Made by a program: the position numbers and the translations under genes. This document shows positions 9,015 to 17,229 of a DNA stretch of 38,302 nt, piece by piece (position 1 is the stretch's first letter; every line of letters starts with the position of its first letter). Source of the DNA: Kiritimatiellia bacterium (GTDB taxonomy: Bacteria > Verrucomicrobiota > Kiritimatiellia > RFP12 > UBA3636); the NCBI GenBank assembly GCA_017481725.1, contig JAFUOX010000078.1:1-38302 (forward strand), written 5' to 3'. The notes below the pieces were generated by a model. It had not been told where the DNA came from. It saw only the letters and a list, made by a program, of their open reading frames with translations, and ran no database searches.

Positions 9015-9572
9015 TTAGCAAATAAGCATTCCCTCTGCTACCGCACTAGCAACCTTATGTCCCTGCAATAGCTCAAGAATTAAAATAGCAAACATCATTG
9101 CTGTAGCAGGGCCTTGTGAAGTAATAATGTTTCCATCAACAAGCACCTTATCTGTAGCAGAATATTTTGCTTCAGGCATTCTATCCTCCAAGCCCGGATA
9201 GCAAGTAACGCGGCGGCCATTTAATACACCTGCCTCATACAAAGCAACTGGAGAAGCACAAATAGCCGCAACAAATTTGTTCTTATTTGATGCAAAGCGA
9301 GAAATCGTATTCTGCACGCGAGTATCCTCACAAAAAGCTTCCATACCCCCCATGCCACCAGGAAGAATAATTATATCTGCATCCTCTACTGCTTCCTCAT
9401 TCCACATTTCATCAGCAACAAGTCCAACTCCACGAGAGCCCTCGACATCTAGTCCAGCATCCTCGTCAATAGATAAAGCAATAACTTCTACTCCGCCACG
9501 ACGTAAAACATCAATAATTGTAACTGTCTCTAATTCTTCTACACCACTTACTACTGGAACAATTGCTTTCAT
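9015..9572 (-). CDS. DJ-1/PfpI family protein
   Basis: A 185-residue cytoplasmic protein. I start at the ATG at 9572 because the product then begins MKAIVPVVSGVEELETV, as in DJ-1/YajL, with AGGTG 6 bases upstream. A GTG at 9581 is a possible alternative. The family Glu is present (VEELE) and the redox-active or catalytic Cys is in AAICASP. YPGLEDRM and SQGPATAM match the end of the DJ-1 fold. Members act as glyoxalase or deglycase-like enzymes, redox-sensing chaperones or ThiJ/YajL-type proteins. The sequence does not choose between these. It lies 86 bases downstream of the unknown membrane-anchored gene. Confidence 0.85.
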   Translation of the reverse strand: MKAIVPVVSGVEELETVTIIDVLRRGGVEVIALSIDEDAGLDVEGSRGVGLVADEMWNEEAVEDADIIILPGGMGGMEAFCEDTRVQNTISRFASNKNKFVAAICASPVALYEAGVLNGRRVTCYPGLEDRMPEAKYSATDKVLVDGNIITSQGPATAMMFAILILELLQGHKVASAVAEGMLIC

Positions 9573-9658
9573 AAATTTCACCTATTTCCTACTTGTTACC
9601 TAAAAAAGACTTTAAACTATCGACCTCTTGACCACAGAATATAGAACAATGACTATAT

Positions 9659-10318
9659 TTAGAAACCTAGAGCACTTAGAAGCTTATCCTCTAAGTTGTA
9701 CAATCTAGTCCCCCTAAGCACTGATCTTGGACTCATAGAGTAAGTAAACACGAAATCGGTCTTCGGTGGAACACGACCACTTAAGTTAATGTCAAAATAA
9801 ACCTTTTCTCCCTTTTCAAACTCTCTTGAAAGCAACTCTCTTTCAATAGCTTCATCCGTAAAAGAGATTGGTTTAATATCGCATTCTACCTCAAAATTTG
9901 TTGTTAGATTAACATTATCAACTCCATAACGGGTTTGAACACGATTTAGAGGCTTTGCAATATTTTGGACTAATTTAAAATTAAAGGATTGACCAGGCTT
10001 ATTATTTTTGTATTCTTCCTCTGTGCGTACAGTGAATACGCCTGTAATTCTATTTGCAATAGAACTTGCTTCAACCTCTGTTAATTCAGAACAACGCAAG
10101 CGAACTGACATTCCTTCAGAGCGAAAACGAATCTCATTAAATAAGCGTTGATTAGAGCCCTCATGAACACCCTTACTTGATGTAATAATCGCATTTAGGC
10201 GTGTCATTGGATTGTATTGGCTATCATAGAAGTTTACCATCCACTCAACAATGAATGGCAATAAAGCCAATACAATAATATAAATTAAAATTTTAAAAAT
10301 TAGCTTAACAATACTCAC
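9659..10318 (-). CDS. Membrane-anchored protein of unknown function
   Basis: A 219-residue protein I do not recognise. It has one strongly hydrophobic N-terminal segment (about residues 6-27, LIFKILIYIIVLALLPFIVE), then a soluble domain of about 190 residues, mostly beta-strand and charged, probably outside the membrane. No catalytic motif or lipobox is visible. It starts with a GTG that overlaps the stop of the sugar kinase gene by 4 bases, so it is probably translated by coupling. The pairing with a KDG-kinase-like gene is unexpected for a membrane protein and could be simple operon packing. The C-terminus is hydrophobic (LEDKLLSALGF). Confidence 0.75.
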   Translation of the reverse strand: MSIVKLIFKILIYIIVLALLPFIVEWMVNFYDSQYNPMTRLNAIITSSKGVHEGSNQRLFNEIRFRSEGMSVRLRCSELTEVEASSIANRITGVFTVRTEEEYKNNKPGQSFNFKLVQNIAKPLNRVQTRYGVDNVNLTTNFEVECDIKPISFTDEAIERELLSREFEKGEKVYFDINLSGRVPPKTDFVFTYSMSPRSVLRGTRLYNLEDKLLSALGF

Positions 10319-11421
10319 CGCATCACCCTACCAGAAGCATTACCATTCATTAGTGAAGCAACCTCGCTTACTGTAACACGATTATAATCACCATAAATTG
10401 AATGCTTTAGACAGCTAGCTGCAACAGCAAAAGCAAGTGCCTTCTGTGGCTCTGAATATTCAGGCGTATTTAGTGCATAAATTAGCCCCGCAGAGAAGGA
10501 ATCTCCTCCACCAATTCTATCAAGAATATTTTCGATTCTATATGAGCAGTAGCTACCATCAGCGGCTAGTGGTGCTAGGTATGATTTTTCAGATGCAACA
10601 TCATATAGCATTGCTCCCCAATTATTATGATCCGCAGAATAGCTCTCACGTAGAGTAATTGCTATCTTTGATGCTTTAGGGAAGCGAGCTGCCAATGCCT
10701 GAGCGACCTCTGTATATGCAGCAATATTCAACTGACCAGCCTCAACAGATGTTCCCTTTGCAGAAATACCAAAAACATCTGATGCATCCTCTTCATTGCC
10801 AACAATAACATCAACATAAGGAACGATTTGACCCATGCACTCTGCTGCTAATGCCTTTGGTGCTGTTCCCTCACGCCACTTCCAAAGCTTTTTACGGAAA
10901 TTTAAATCACAAGAAATCTTAATTCCCTTCTCAGTTGCAAGCTTTGTAATAGCAAGTGTTGACTTAAATGCAGCCTCAGAAAGAGATGGTGTAATACCTG
11001 TAATATGCAACCAAGTAACGCCAGCTAGCATTGCTTCAAAATCATATTCCTCTGGCTCTGCAAGTGAAATTGATGAGAATGCACGGTCATAAACAACTGA
11101 TGAACCTCGCTGATTTGCACCGGTCTCTGCAAAATAAATTCCTAAGCGTCCCTTAGATGTCTTAAGGATTTTTGAGGTGTCAACACCCAAGCCACGCATC
11201 TCACATAGCATTGCATCAACAATTGCATTAGAAGGGAGTGCTGTTAAATAACGTGTTGAAAGCCCAAACTGTGCAATACTTGCACAAACATTTGCTTCTC
11301 CGCCACCAAATACGGCTTGTAGTGTTCCTGGCATTGCCTGAGAAAAGCGTAGGCTACCAGAAGGAGATAAACGAAGCATAACTTCACCGAAACCAGCAAT
11401 ACAAATTGGACTATTTTCCAT
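10315..11421 (-). CDS. PfkB-family sugar kinase, 2-keto-3-deoxygluconate kinase-like
   Basis: A 368-residue PfkB kinase. The ATG at 11421 has AAAGG 8 bases upstream; an in-frame GTG at 11436 is less likely. The N-terminus (GFGEVMLRLSP, then FGGGEANVCASIAQFG) matches KDG kinases better than ribokinases. The catalytic signature near the C-terminus is RIGGGDSFSAGLIYAL with the conserved GGD. The likely reaction is ATP-dependent phosphorylation of 2-keto-3-deoxygluconate to KDPG, the step after mannonate dehydratase, which is encoded at 36385. Specificity is inferred. At 368 residues it is longer than typical KDG kinases (about 310-345). It lies 34 bases downstream of tRNA-Ser on the same strand and overlaps the next gene by 4 bases. 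Confidence 0.75.
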   Translation of the reverse strand: MENSPICIAGFGEVMLRLSPSGSLRFSQAMPGTLQAVFGGGEANVCASIAQFGLSTRYLTALPSNAIVDAMLCEMRGLGVDTSKILKTSKGRLGIYFAETGANQRGSSVVYDRAFSSISLAEPEEYDFEAMLAGVTWLHITGITPSLSEAAFKSTLAITKLATEKGIKISCDLNFRKKLWKWREGTAPKALAAECMGQIVPYVDVIVGNEEDASDVFGISAKGTSVEAGQLNIAAYTEVAQALAARFPKASKIAITLRESYSADHNNWGAMLYDVASEKSYLAPLAADGSYCSYRIENILDRIGGGDSFSAGLIYALNTPEYSEPQKALAFAVAASCLKHSIYGDYNRVTVSEVASLMNGNASGRVMR

Positions 11422-11455
11422 TGCGATACCTTTCACTGCACTACTACAAAAAAAA

Positions 11456-11547
11456 TGGCGGAGAGGGGGGGATTTGAACCCCCGGTACAGAATTAACTGT
11501 ACGACGAATTAGCAATCCGCTGCCTTCAGCCACTCAGCCACCTCTCC
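11456..11547 (-). tRNA. tRNA-Ser(GCU)
   Basis: A class II tRNA of 92 bases. The acceptor arm GGAGAGG pairs with CCTCTCC (11460-11466), with discriminator G and a genome-encoded CCA (11456-11458). The anticodon stem GCGGA/TTCGT encloses the loop TTGCTAA with anticodon GCT. A long variable arm follows (GTACAG/CTGTAC) and the T loop is GTTCAAATC. A run of eight T follows the CCA directly. It reads serine codons AGC and AGU. Confidence 0.97.
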
Positions 11548-11585
11548 GCAAAGCATATTCTTTTATATGCATTTGTTATTTGCGT

Positions 11586-11614
11586 ATAATACAAAAATGC
11601 TGCTCATGATTCAA
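11586..11614 (-). promoter_or_regulatory. Promoter of tRNA-Ser
   Basis: On the minus strand: TTGAAT (11609-11614), exactly 17 bases, then TATTAT (11586-11591). This would start transcription near 11579, about 30 bases before the mature 5' end. Transcripts reading past the tRNA would enter the KDG-kinase-like gene. Confidence 0.65.
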
Positions 11615-11928
11615 GCAAAAAATAAGAAAAATACGTTAGAATCATACATTTTTTTATTTTAAGCAAAAATCTAGCTTACTTTCGCTACGGACATAAATAA
11701 TAAATATGCAAATATGCTAAATTGCTTCGACAATAACTAAATATTTTTGCGACCAACTTTTACATGTTGTTTAAATAATTAGTCAATAATCCCACATTAA
11801 CAAATATTTGCTCCTATACATAATCAACAACTATATTTAATTAATTGCTTTAATTTATTGCAAATAAGGAAGTTTTGCTAATTTTACAAAAAAATTATGC
11901 ATTTTCTCGCATTTTTCGCAAAAAGCTG
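11615..11928. other. AT-rich spacer between divergent tRNA genes
   Basis: About 310 bases, very AT-rich, with no open frame that looks coding and no hairpin I can support. It separates the divergent tRNA-Ser and tRNA-Thr promoters. I see no clear DnaA-box cluster that would argue for an origin. Confidence 0.6.
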
Positions 11929-11957
11929 TTGACTTACAATCTGCGTTTTGCTATACT
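11929..11957 (+). promoter_or_regulatory. Promoter of tRNA-Thr
   Basis: TTGACT (11929-11934), exactly 17 bases, then TATACT (11952-11957). It is the best sigma70-type promoter in the window. Transcription would begin about 10 bases before the tRNA. Confidence 0.8.
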
Positions 11958-11974
11958 TTGCACATATTTTTAAC

Positions 11975-12050
11975 GCCGGAGTAGCTCAATCGGTAGAGCA
12001 ACTGATTTGTAATCAGTAGGTTGCGGGTTCGAGTCCCATCTCCGGCTCCA
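11975..12050 (+). tRNA. tRNA-Thr(UGU)
   Basis: A 76-base tRNA. The acceptor arm GCCGGAG pairs with CTCCGGC (12040-12046), with discriminator T and encoded CCA (12048-12050). The D arm contains AGCTCAATCGGTAGAGC. The anticodon stem ACTGA/TCAGT encloses TTTGTAA with anticodon TGT. The T arm is GCGGGTTCGAGTCCCAT. It reads ACA and probably other ACN codons. A run of seven T follows CCA. Confidence 0.98.
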
Positions 12051-12193
12051 TTTTTTTGCCCTAAAAGCATAAAATTTCTGCTAAATTTAATTATTAGCAA
12101 ATTAGTTTATCATTCTCTCACCTACCTATTCCTTTTATGCCTATACCAGCATCTAGATTGCTTACCTCTAAAATCAATCATTATTTTACAAAT

Positions 12194-12236
12194 AAAAAAA
12201 TGCCCATCTTGCGTTTTTCAAGATAGGCATTTTTTA
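12194..12236 (-). terminator. Rho-independent terminator of ilvD
   Basis: An 11-bp core stem (TGCCTATCTTG against CAAGATGGGCA on the minus strand) with loop AAAAACG is flanked by A and T tracts on both sides. The single irregular position is a G-U pair when transcribed from the minus strand but an A-C mismatch from the plus strand. The hairpin is therefore better suited to ending ilvD, whose stop is 22 bases away, than the tRNA-Thr transcript, though it may work in both directions. Confidence 0.85.
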
Positions 12237-12258
12237 TTTATTTTAAGCTACTTAAGGC

Positions 12259-13929
12259 TTACTTTAGAGTTGCACCGCTGCTAGCATTACCAACAAGCTG
12301 TGAATATCTACGCAACCAACCAGTAAATTGACGTGGAGACCACTCTGGCTGATTCTTTCTGCGCTCTTCAAGCTCTGCCGCTGTTAAGCGAACACTTAGC
12401 TTGCGGCTATTGATGTCTATATCAATAATATCTCCATCCTTTAGCAAACCAATTGGACCACCTTCAGCTGCTTCTGGAGAAACGTGACCAATGCAAGCAC
12501 CATGTGTTGCACCAGAGAAGCGTCCGTCTGTGATCAAAGCAACAGACTCACCTAACCCTGCACCAATGATGTATGCTGTTGGAGCAAGCATTTCTTGCAT
12601 TCCAGGACCACCCTTAGGACCCTCATAACGGATAACAACAACATTACCTGGCTTTACCTTACCATCAAGAATACCCTTGCAAGCCTCTTCCTGAGAATCA
12701 AAGCAAATTGCCTTTCCAGAGAATACCATCATTGATGGATATACGCCAGCCTTCTTAACAACAGCACCCTGCTCACAAAGGTTACCTGTTAGAATTGCTA
12801 AGCCACCATCATTTGAATAAGCCTGCTTGATTGGACGAATTACTGTCTCATTCAAAATCTTTGCACGGGCAATAATTGAACCAATTGTCTTGCCTGATAC
12901 AGTCGGGCACTTCTTATTTAGCAAGCGAGGAATCTCACCTATACGCTTTAGAATTGCAGGAACACCGCCGGCTGCATTTACATCCTCAATATGATAAGCA
13001 CAAGAAGGAGCAACCTTGCAAACATTTGGGCAACGCTTTGAAATGCGGTTTATGCGCTCTAGGTCATATGGAATGCCTGCTTCGTGGGCGATTGCCAATG
13101 TATGAAGCACAGTGTTAGAGCTGCCACCCATTGCCATATCAAGAATAAAGGCATTGTCAATGCTGCTCTCTGTAATTAGCTCGCGAGGACGAGGTCCCTC
13201 TGCCTTTGCCATCTCAACAACGCGCTTTGCTGCTGTTTTCCATAGCTTCTTACGCTCTGGAGCAATTGCTGGGATTGTACCGTTACCAGGTAGAGCCAAA
13301 CCAATTGCTTCACACAAACAGTTCATTGAATTTGCAGTAAACATACCTGAGCATGAACCACAGCCTGGGCAAGCATTCTCCTCAATTGTCTGAAGCTCTT
13401 CCTCGTCAATAATTCCATTCTTCTGAGCAGCAACAGCCTCAAAAACAGAGTTAAGATCAAGAGCCCTACCTGTCTTTGGATGCTTACCAGCCATCATAGG
13501 TCCACCACTAGCAAAAATGGTAGGAACATTAGCTCTGATAGCACCAAGCACCATACCAGGAACAATTTTGTCACAGTTTGGAATGCAAATAAGTGCATCA
13601 AATTTATGTGCTGCAACCATTGACTCTACACAGTCTGCAATTAACTCACGAGAAGGTAGTGAATACTTCATACCTGTATGAGCCATTGCAATACCATCAC
13701 AAACGCCAATTGTATTAAACTCAAAAGGCACACCTCCTGCCTTACGAATCTCTTTCTTAATAAATTCAGCAACCTTATTTAGGTGTACGTGACCAGGAAT
13801 TACCTCAACGAAAGAATTACAAACACCAATAAATGGCTTATCTATATCCTCTCTTTTTACGCCATCTGCGTATAAAAGACTTCTATGTGGTGCTCTCTCA
13901 AACCCTTTTTTAATTGTATCACTATTCAT
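12259..13929 (-). CDS. ilvD: Dihydroxy-acid dehydratase
   Basis: A 556-residue protein of normal IlvD length. The ATG at 13929 has AAGGAT about 7 bases upstream; in-frame codons further upstream would give an atypical N-terminus. The iron-sulfur and metal ligands are all visible: CNSF (Cys37), CDGI (Cys77), CDK (119-121) and [11 protein letters not shown] (187-197). The C-terminal signature [19 protein letters not shown] carries the serine expected at the active site. It dehydrates 2,3-dihydroxy-isovalerate and 2,3-dihydroxy-3-methylvalerate to the keto acids, the third step of valine and isoleucine synthesis, in the cytoplasm. It stands alone with its own promoter and terminator; no other ilv or leu gene is in the window. 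Confidence 0.96.
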   Translation of the reverse strand: MNSDTIKKGFERAPHRSLLYADGVKREDIDKPFIGVCNSFVEVIPGHVHLNKVAEFIKKEIRKAGGVPFEFNTIGVCDGIAMAHTGMKYSLPSRELIADCVESMVAAHKFDALICIPNCDKIVPGMVLGAIRANVPTIFASGGPMMAGKHPKTGRALDLNSVFEAVAAQKNGIIDEEELQTIEENACPGCGSCSGMFTANSMNCLCEAIGLALPGNGTIPAIAPERKKLWKTAAKRVVEMAKAEGPRPRELITESSIDNAFILDMAMGGSSNTVLHTLAIAHEAGIPYDLERINRISKRCPNVCKVAPSCAYHIEDVNAAGGVPAILKRIGEIPRLLNKKCPTVSGKTIGSIIARAKILNETVIRPIKQAYSNDGGLAILTGNLCEQGAVVKKAGVYPSMMVFSGKAICFDSQEEACKGILDGKVKPGNVVVIRYEGPKGGPGMQEMLAPTAYIIGAGLGESVALITDGRFSGATHGACIGHVSPEAAEGGPIGLLKDGDIIDIDINSRKLSVRLTAAELEERRKNQPEWSPRQFTGWLRRYSQLVGNASSGATLK

Positions 13930-13980
13930 GTTTATATCCTTAAAAACAATAAGTTTCTTTAACAAAAATTGATTAAGAAA

Positions 13981-14009
13981 ATAATACTACAAAAAATGAT
14001 GAAATGCAA
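13981..14009 (-). promoter_or_regulatory. Promoter of ilvD
   Basis: On the minus strand: TTGCAT (14004-14009), 17 bases, then TATTAT (13981-13986). The leader would be about 45 bases, with no room for a long attenuator and no leader peptide rich in branched-chain codons that I can see. Confidence 0.6.
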
Positions 14010-14065
14010 GCACGCATGCCATTAATCATTAAATCAAGTTGTTTTTTGCAAAAAATATTTACTGC

Positions 14066-14094
14066 TTTTAAAAAGACAATTTATATGGTAAAAT
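14066..14094 (+). promoter_or_regulatory. Possible promoter of the SIS-domain gene
   Basis: TAAAAT (14089-14094) is a fair -10 box. The sequence 17 bases upstream (TTTTAA, 14066-14071) is a poor -35 box. A ribosome site (AGGGGAAAA) follows near 14130. Confidence 0.35.
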
Positions 14095-14141
14095 AAGAGT
14101 GTAATTTTTCTATAACCAATATTTAAAAAGGGGAAAAACTA

Positions 14142-15143
14142 ATGAAACCTGACTCAAATTTCAATTTAGTAAAAGAAATGCTAGAAACCGCTAAGGTAAT
14201 CAAAAATTTTGATTTTTCTCAGACATCAGCAATCGCAGAAGAAGTAAAAGCAGCTGGCAAACTAATGCTTACAGGAGAAGGATCTAGTCGCATCTTCCCT
14301 GCAAAGAACCTTATGTACCTCTTCCAAAAGAAGGGCGTAGACATCGCTGTAAATACCGATGGTGCATATCAAGCTTCTGAATACGATCTATCTAAAAGTG
14401 CTGTAATGGTTGCTTCAAATAGTGGCAAGACAAAGGAAGCTGTAACACTTATCAAGAAGCTACAGGCAGATGGCCACCAAAAGATTTATGGTGTAACAGC
14501 AACAGCAAATACTCCAATTGCTGACCTACCAAATGCAAGTATAGTTCTTTCTTGCGGTCCAGAGGAGGCAGTTGCTGCAACAAAGAGCGTTGTTGAGCAG
14601 GCTCTTGTTTATCAATCTGTATTCGCAAATATTGTTGATTGCAAATGCGTTACAAACAACCAAGAAAAAGCTGCTGTGCTAGCTGAACAGATTATGATGC
14701 AAGAGTACGATGCAGAGCTAATCAACAAGCTTGCAAATGCTCGCATGATTTTCTTTGCTGGCCGCAATGATGGTGTTGCTGAGGAGCTAACACTAAAGAC
14801 AAATGAAATCACACGCAAGCGTAGCGACTACCTTGAAGGCACATATGCTCTTCACGGAATTGAGGAAGTTATGCGCGAGGATGATGTAATCATCTTTATC
14901 GAACCTTGGGAAAGCGAATTTGAAAAGATGCAGAGCATCTTTGAGAAGAATATCGGTGCAACAATTATCGCTATTTCCTCAAAGGACACACCATTCCCAA
15001 CAATTAAGCTACCTGAGCTATGTGGCTATAACACATATTTCCGCTTGATGGCTGGCTGGAATCTACTTGTTCAGACTGGTATCGCTCTAGGTGTTGACTT
15101 AGATCACCCTACTCGTGCTCGCAAGATTGGTAACGCAATATAA
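14142..15143 (+). CDS. Double-SIS-domain sugar-phosphate isomerase/deglycase-like protein
   Basis: A 333-residue cytoplasmic protein with two SIS (sugar isomerase) domains. The first, at about residues 25-165, has the phosphosugar-binding loops GEGSSR and SNSGKTKEAV. The second is at about 190-320 (FFAGRNDGVAEELTLKTNE, then YALHGIEEVM). This layout is that of the isomerase half of GlmS and of stand-alone relatives such as FrlB-type deglycases and AgaS-type enzymes. No glutaminase domain is present, so it is not full GlmS. The substrate is probably an amino- or keto-sugar phosphate. The ribosome site AGGGG is about 9 bases upstream. Codon use looks constrained (many AAG, CTA, GCA), which may mean high expression. 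A strong hairpin follows. Confidence 0.8.
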   Translation: MKPDSNFNLVKEMLETAKVIKNFDFSQTSAIAEEVKAAGKLMLTGEGSSRIFPAKNLMYLFQKKGVDIAVNTDGAYQASEYDLSKSAVMVASNSGKTKEAVTLIKKLQADGHQKIYGVTATANTPIADLPNASIVLSCGPEEAVAATKSVVEQALVYQSVFANIVDCKCVTNNQEKAAVLAEQIMMQEYDAELINKLANARMIFFAGRNDGVAEELTLKTNEITRKRSDYLEGTYALHGIEEVMREDDVIIFIEPWESEFEKMQSIFEKNIGATIIAISSKDTPFPTIKLPELCGYNTYFRLMAGWNLLVQTGIALGVDLDHPTRARKIGNAI

Positions 15144-15156
15144 AAGCTCCTTAGCT

Positions 15157-15194
15157 ACTACGCCACAATGTCTTTTCTCTATTTGTGGCGTAGT
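15157..15194 (+). terminator. 12-bp hairpin after the SIS gene
   Basis: ACTACGCCACAA (15157-15168) pairs perfectly with TTGTGGCGTAGT (15183-15194) around a 14-base loop. It is followed only by a weak T-rich stretch (CTATTGTAATTACTCTT). It probably ends or limits the SIS transcript before the next gene. It could also be an mRNA-processing hairpin because it lacks a true T run. Confidence 0.6.
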
Positions 15195-15244
15195 CTATTG
15201 TAATTACTCTTGCAAAATTGATTTTCTTTCAACAGGATTACACT

Positions 15245-16099
15245 ATGAATAAAGGCTACGAATTACTTGATAGCGGTAATGGTAGAAAGCTAGAGCGTTT
15301 TGGTGAAGTTGTTCTTGCAAGACCATGCGCTCAGGCCGTATGGAAGCCTACCCTGCCACGTAGCGTGTGGGAACAGGCAAATGCCTCATTTGACCGTGAG
15401 GATGGCAATCGTTGGCATGGCAGAGCAAAGCTTCCTGACCATTGGATTCTTGAAGATAGAGGAATGAAATTTCACTTATCCACAACAGACTTTGGTCACT
15501 TGGGTATCTTCCCTGAGCAGCGTGCACAGTGGGCATGGATTCGCGAAACTGTAGCTGAAGCAGTTGCAAAACGCAAACGCGAGGTCACTGTACTCAACCT
15601 TTTTGCATATAGTGGTGGCTCCACCCTCGCTGCAGCTATGGGCGGTGCAAAGGCATGTCACCTTGATGCTTCTCGTGGCATGGTGCAATGGGCAAGCGAA
15701 AATGCAGCTCTAAATGGGCTTGAAGGCATTCGCTGGATTGTTGATGATGCACACAAATTCATGCAGCGAGAAATTCGTAGAGGTCGTAAATACGATGGCA
15801 TAATTCTTGACCCTCCAACCTTTGGTCGTGGCGAAGGTGGTGAAATGTACAAGATTGAGCGAGATCTAATGAATACACTCAAGCTTTGCCGTGATCTTCT
15901 AACAGATGACCCACTTTTTATTCTGCTTAGCTCGCACACACCTGGCTGCACTCCTCAGGTGCTTGAAAATGTTATTTTCCAAGCAACCGCTGGCATTCCA
16001 GGAAATGCTGAAAGCGGAGAAATGCTCCTAACTGGAGAAGACGATGTATTCCCTCTCCCAAGCGGAACCTTTGTTCGCTGGACAGCTAAAAGCAAATAA
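15245..16099 (+). CDS. Class I SAM-dependent methyltransferase (COG1092 type)
   Basis: A 284-residue protein. The ATG at 15245 has AGGA 7 bases upstream. After a 75-residue N-terminal part ([20 protein letters not shown]) comes a Rossmann methyltransferase domain: [20 protein letters not shown] (AdoMet loop), [12 protein letters not shown] (ribose-binding acid), [14 protein letters not shown] (DPPxF catalytic loop) and ILLSSHTPG. This is the Methyltrans_SAM/RlmI-like family without the N-terminal PUA domain found in the gene at 6560. The target is probably RNA but not known. The LSSHT segment lacks the Cys seen in RlmI. It is followed after 14 bases by a glycosyltransferase gene, which looks like operon packing and not a functional link. 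Confidence 0.8.
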   Translation: MNKGYELLDSGNGRKLERFGEVVLARPCAQAVWKPTLPRSVWEQANASFDREDGNRWHGRAKLPDHWILEDRGMKFHLSTTDFGHLGIFPEQRAQWAWIRETVAEAVAKRKREVTVLNLFAYSGGSTLAAAMGGAKACHLDASRGMVQWASENAALNGLEGIRWIVDDAHKFMQREIRRGRKYDGIILDPPTFGRGEGGEMYKIERDLMNTLKLCRDLLTDDPLFILLSSHTPGCTPQVLENVIFQATAGIPGNAESGEMLLTGEDDVFPLPSGTFVRWTAKSK

Positions 16100-16113
16100 T
16101 ACGGCAAATTTAA

Positions 16114-17226
16114 ATGAAGGTATCTGTAATTGTTCCAACATATAATTCAAGTTCAACTCTGCACAGAACTATCGCATCCCTTAAGGCACAAACGCTAGAG
16201 GGGTGCGAGTTTATTTTTATTGATGACTTTTCAAGCGACAATACAGTCGAGATCGCGAAAAGCCTTATTGAAGATGATGCAAGGTTCACTATTGTATCTC
16301 AACCTCATAGAACAGACCCATTTCAAGCTCGCCAGCGAGGAATAAGCCTTGCAAAGGGCGAATATATTATGTTCCTTGATGCTGATGATGAATTTATTCC
16401 TACTGCATGCGAAAAAGCTTACAATATAGCAAAGGAGCAAGCAGTAGATATATTTTGCTTTGGTTCAACCGTTATCCCTGCTAAAGGTACATCTGAGCTT
16501 GAGCTGAGGCACACCCAAAAGCATTTAGACTCCTTTGAAAATTTTACTGGTAAAATAGAAGGACAAAATGCCGTCCGTAGCTTCTATTTTAAGCACAACC
16601 GATTTGGCACATCAATTTGTCTTTGGAAAAAAATTTTCCGTCGCACAGTCCTGCATGAGGCTGTAAAAGATATTATCCCTACTGCTCCACTTCGTTATGG
16701 GCGAGACCTTTTTCAGTTAATTTTGACTATGCTCCATACCTCAAGTTTATATGTAGATAATTCAATTAAACTCCATAAATATCATCTGGGAGCAGGTGGC
16801 ACACAGCAGGGTTCTGGCTCGCTAGCTCTGACAAACTTTGAAAGAATGCTAACAACAAAAAATTCATTCATCTGCCTCATTAACTACTTCGACAATCATA
16901 ATTACGACAGTTCAATAGCTAAGCGAGCCATCAAGCATTCTAAGCACTCATATTTGAACACATGTAGCGGCAATTTCTGGTATCTTAAAGATAATGAGCT
17001 TCTTGAGGGATTTAACAAGCTATTTTCTACTTGGGGCGAAGAAATCTACACTACCCCATTCTTCTACTCTCCAACAAATCTTCTCCGCTTCAAAAATTAT
17101 GTTGTCGCAAAGCTGGAGCAGAATAATCCACTACGTCCTAAGCTAAGCAAAAGGCTTTATGTCCTCTTTTTATCAATTCCATTTTACAAAAGTAAATTGT
17201 ATTTTAAACTTTTATTTAAGAGATAA
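16114..17226 (+). CDS. Family 2 (GT-A) glycosyltransferase
   Basis: A 370-residue protein. The N-terminal 220 residues form a GT2 domain: VSVIVPTYNSSSTLHRTIASLKAQ at the start, DDFSSDNT binding the nucleotide, and the DxD-type metal site in MFLDADDEF. The next 150 residues are less typical and end in a basic, hydrophobic tail (YVLFLSIPFYKSKLYFKLLF) that could touch the membrane without being a clear transmembrane helix. Such enzymes transfer sugars from UDP- or GDP-sugars to cell-surface polysaccharide or glycolipid precursors. No other polysaccharide-assembly genes are next to it. It is 14 bases after the methyltransferase and 3 bases before the beta-helix gene, so the three are probably one transcript. 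Confidence 0.88.
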   Translation: MKVSVIVPTYNSSSTLHRTIASLKAQTLEGCEFIFIDDFSSDNTVEIAKSLIEDDARFTIVSQPHRTDPFQARQRGISLAKGEYIMFLDADDEFIPTACEKAYNIAKEQAVDIFCFGSTVIPAKGTSELELRHTQKHLDSFENFTGKIEGQNAVRSFYFKHNRFGTSICLWKKIFRRTVLHEAVKDIIPTAPLRYGRDLFQLILTMLHTSSLYVDNSIKLHKYHLGAGGTQQGSGSLALTNFERMLTTKNSFICLINYFDNHNYDSSIAKRAIKHSKHSYLNTCSGNFWYLKDNELLEGFNKLFSTWGEEIYTTPFFYSPTNLLRFKNYVVAKLEQNNPLRPKLSKRLYVLFLSIPFYKSKLYFKLLFKR

Positions 17227-17229
17227 TTT

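Noticed and set aside
11615-11928. A replication origin in the AT-rich spacer
   Set aside because: No cluster of DnaA boxes and no dnaA, dnaN or gidA-type neighbour.
12021-12284. An 87-codon frame starting inside tRNA-Thr
   Set aside because: It begins in the tRNA and crosses the ilvD terminator; no ribosome site and no family resemblance.
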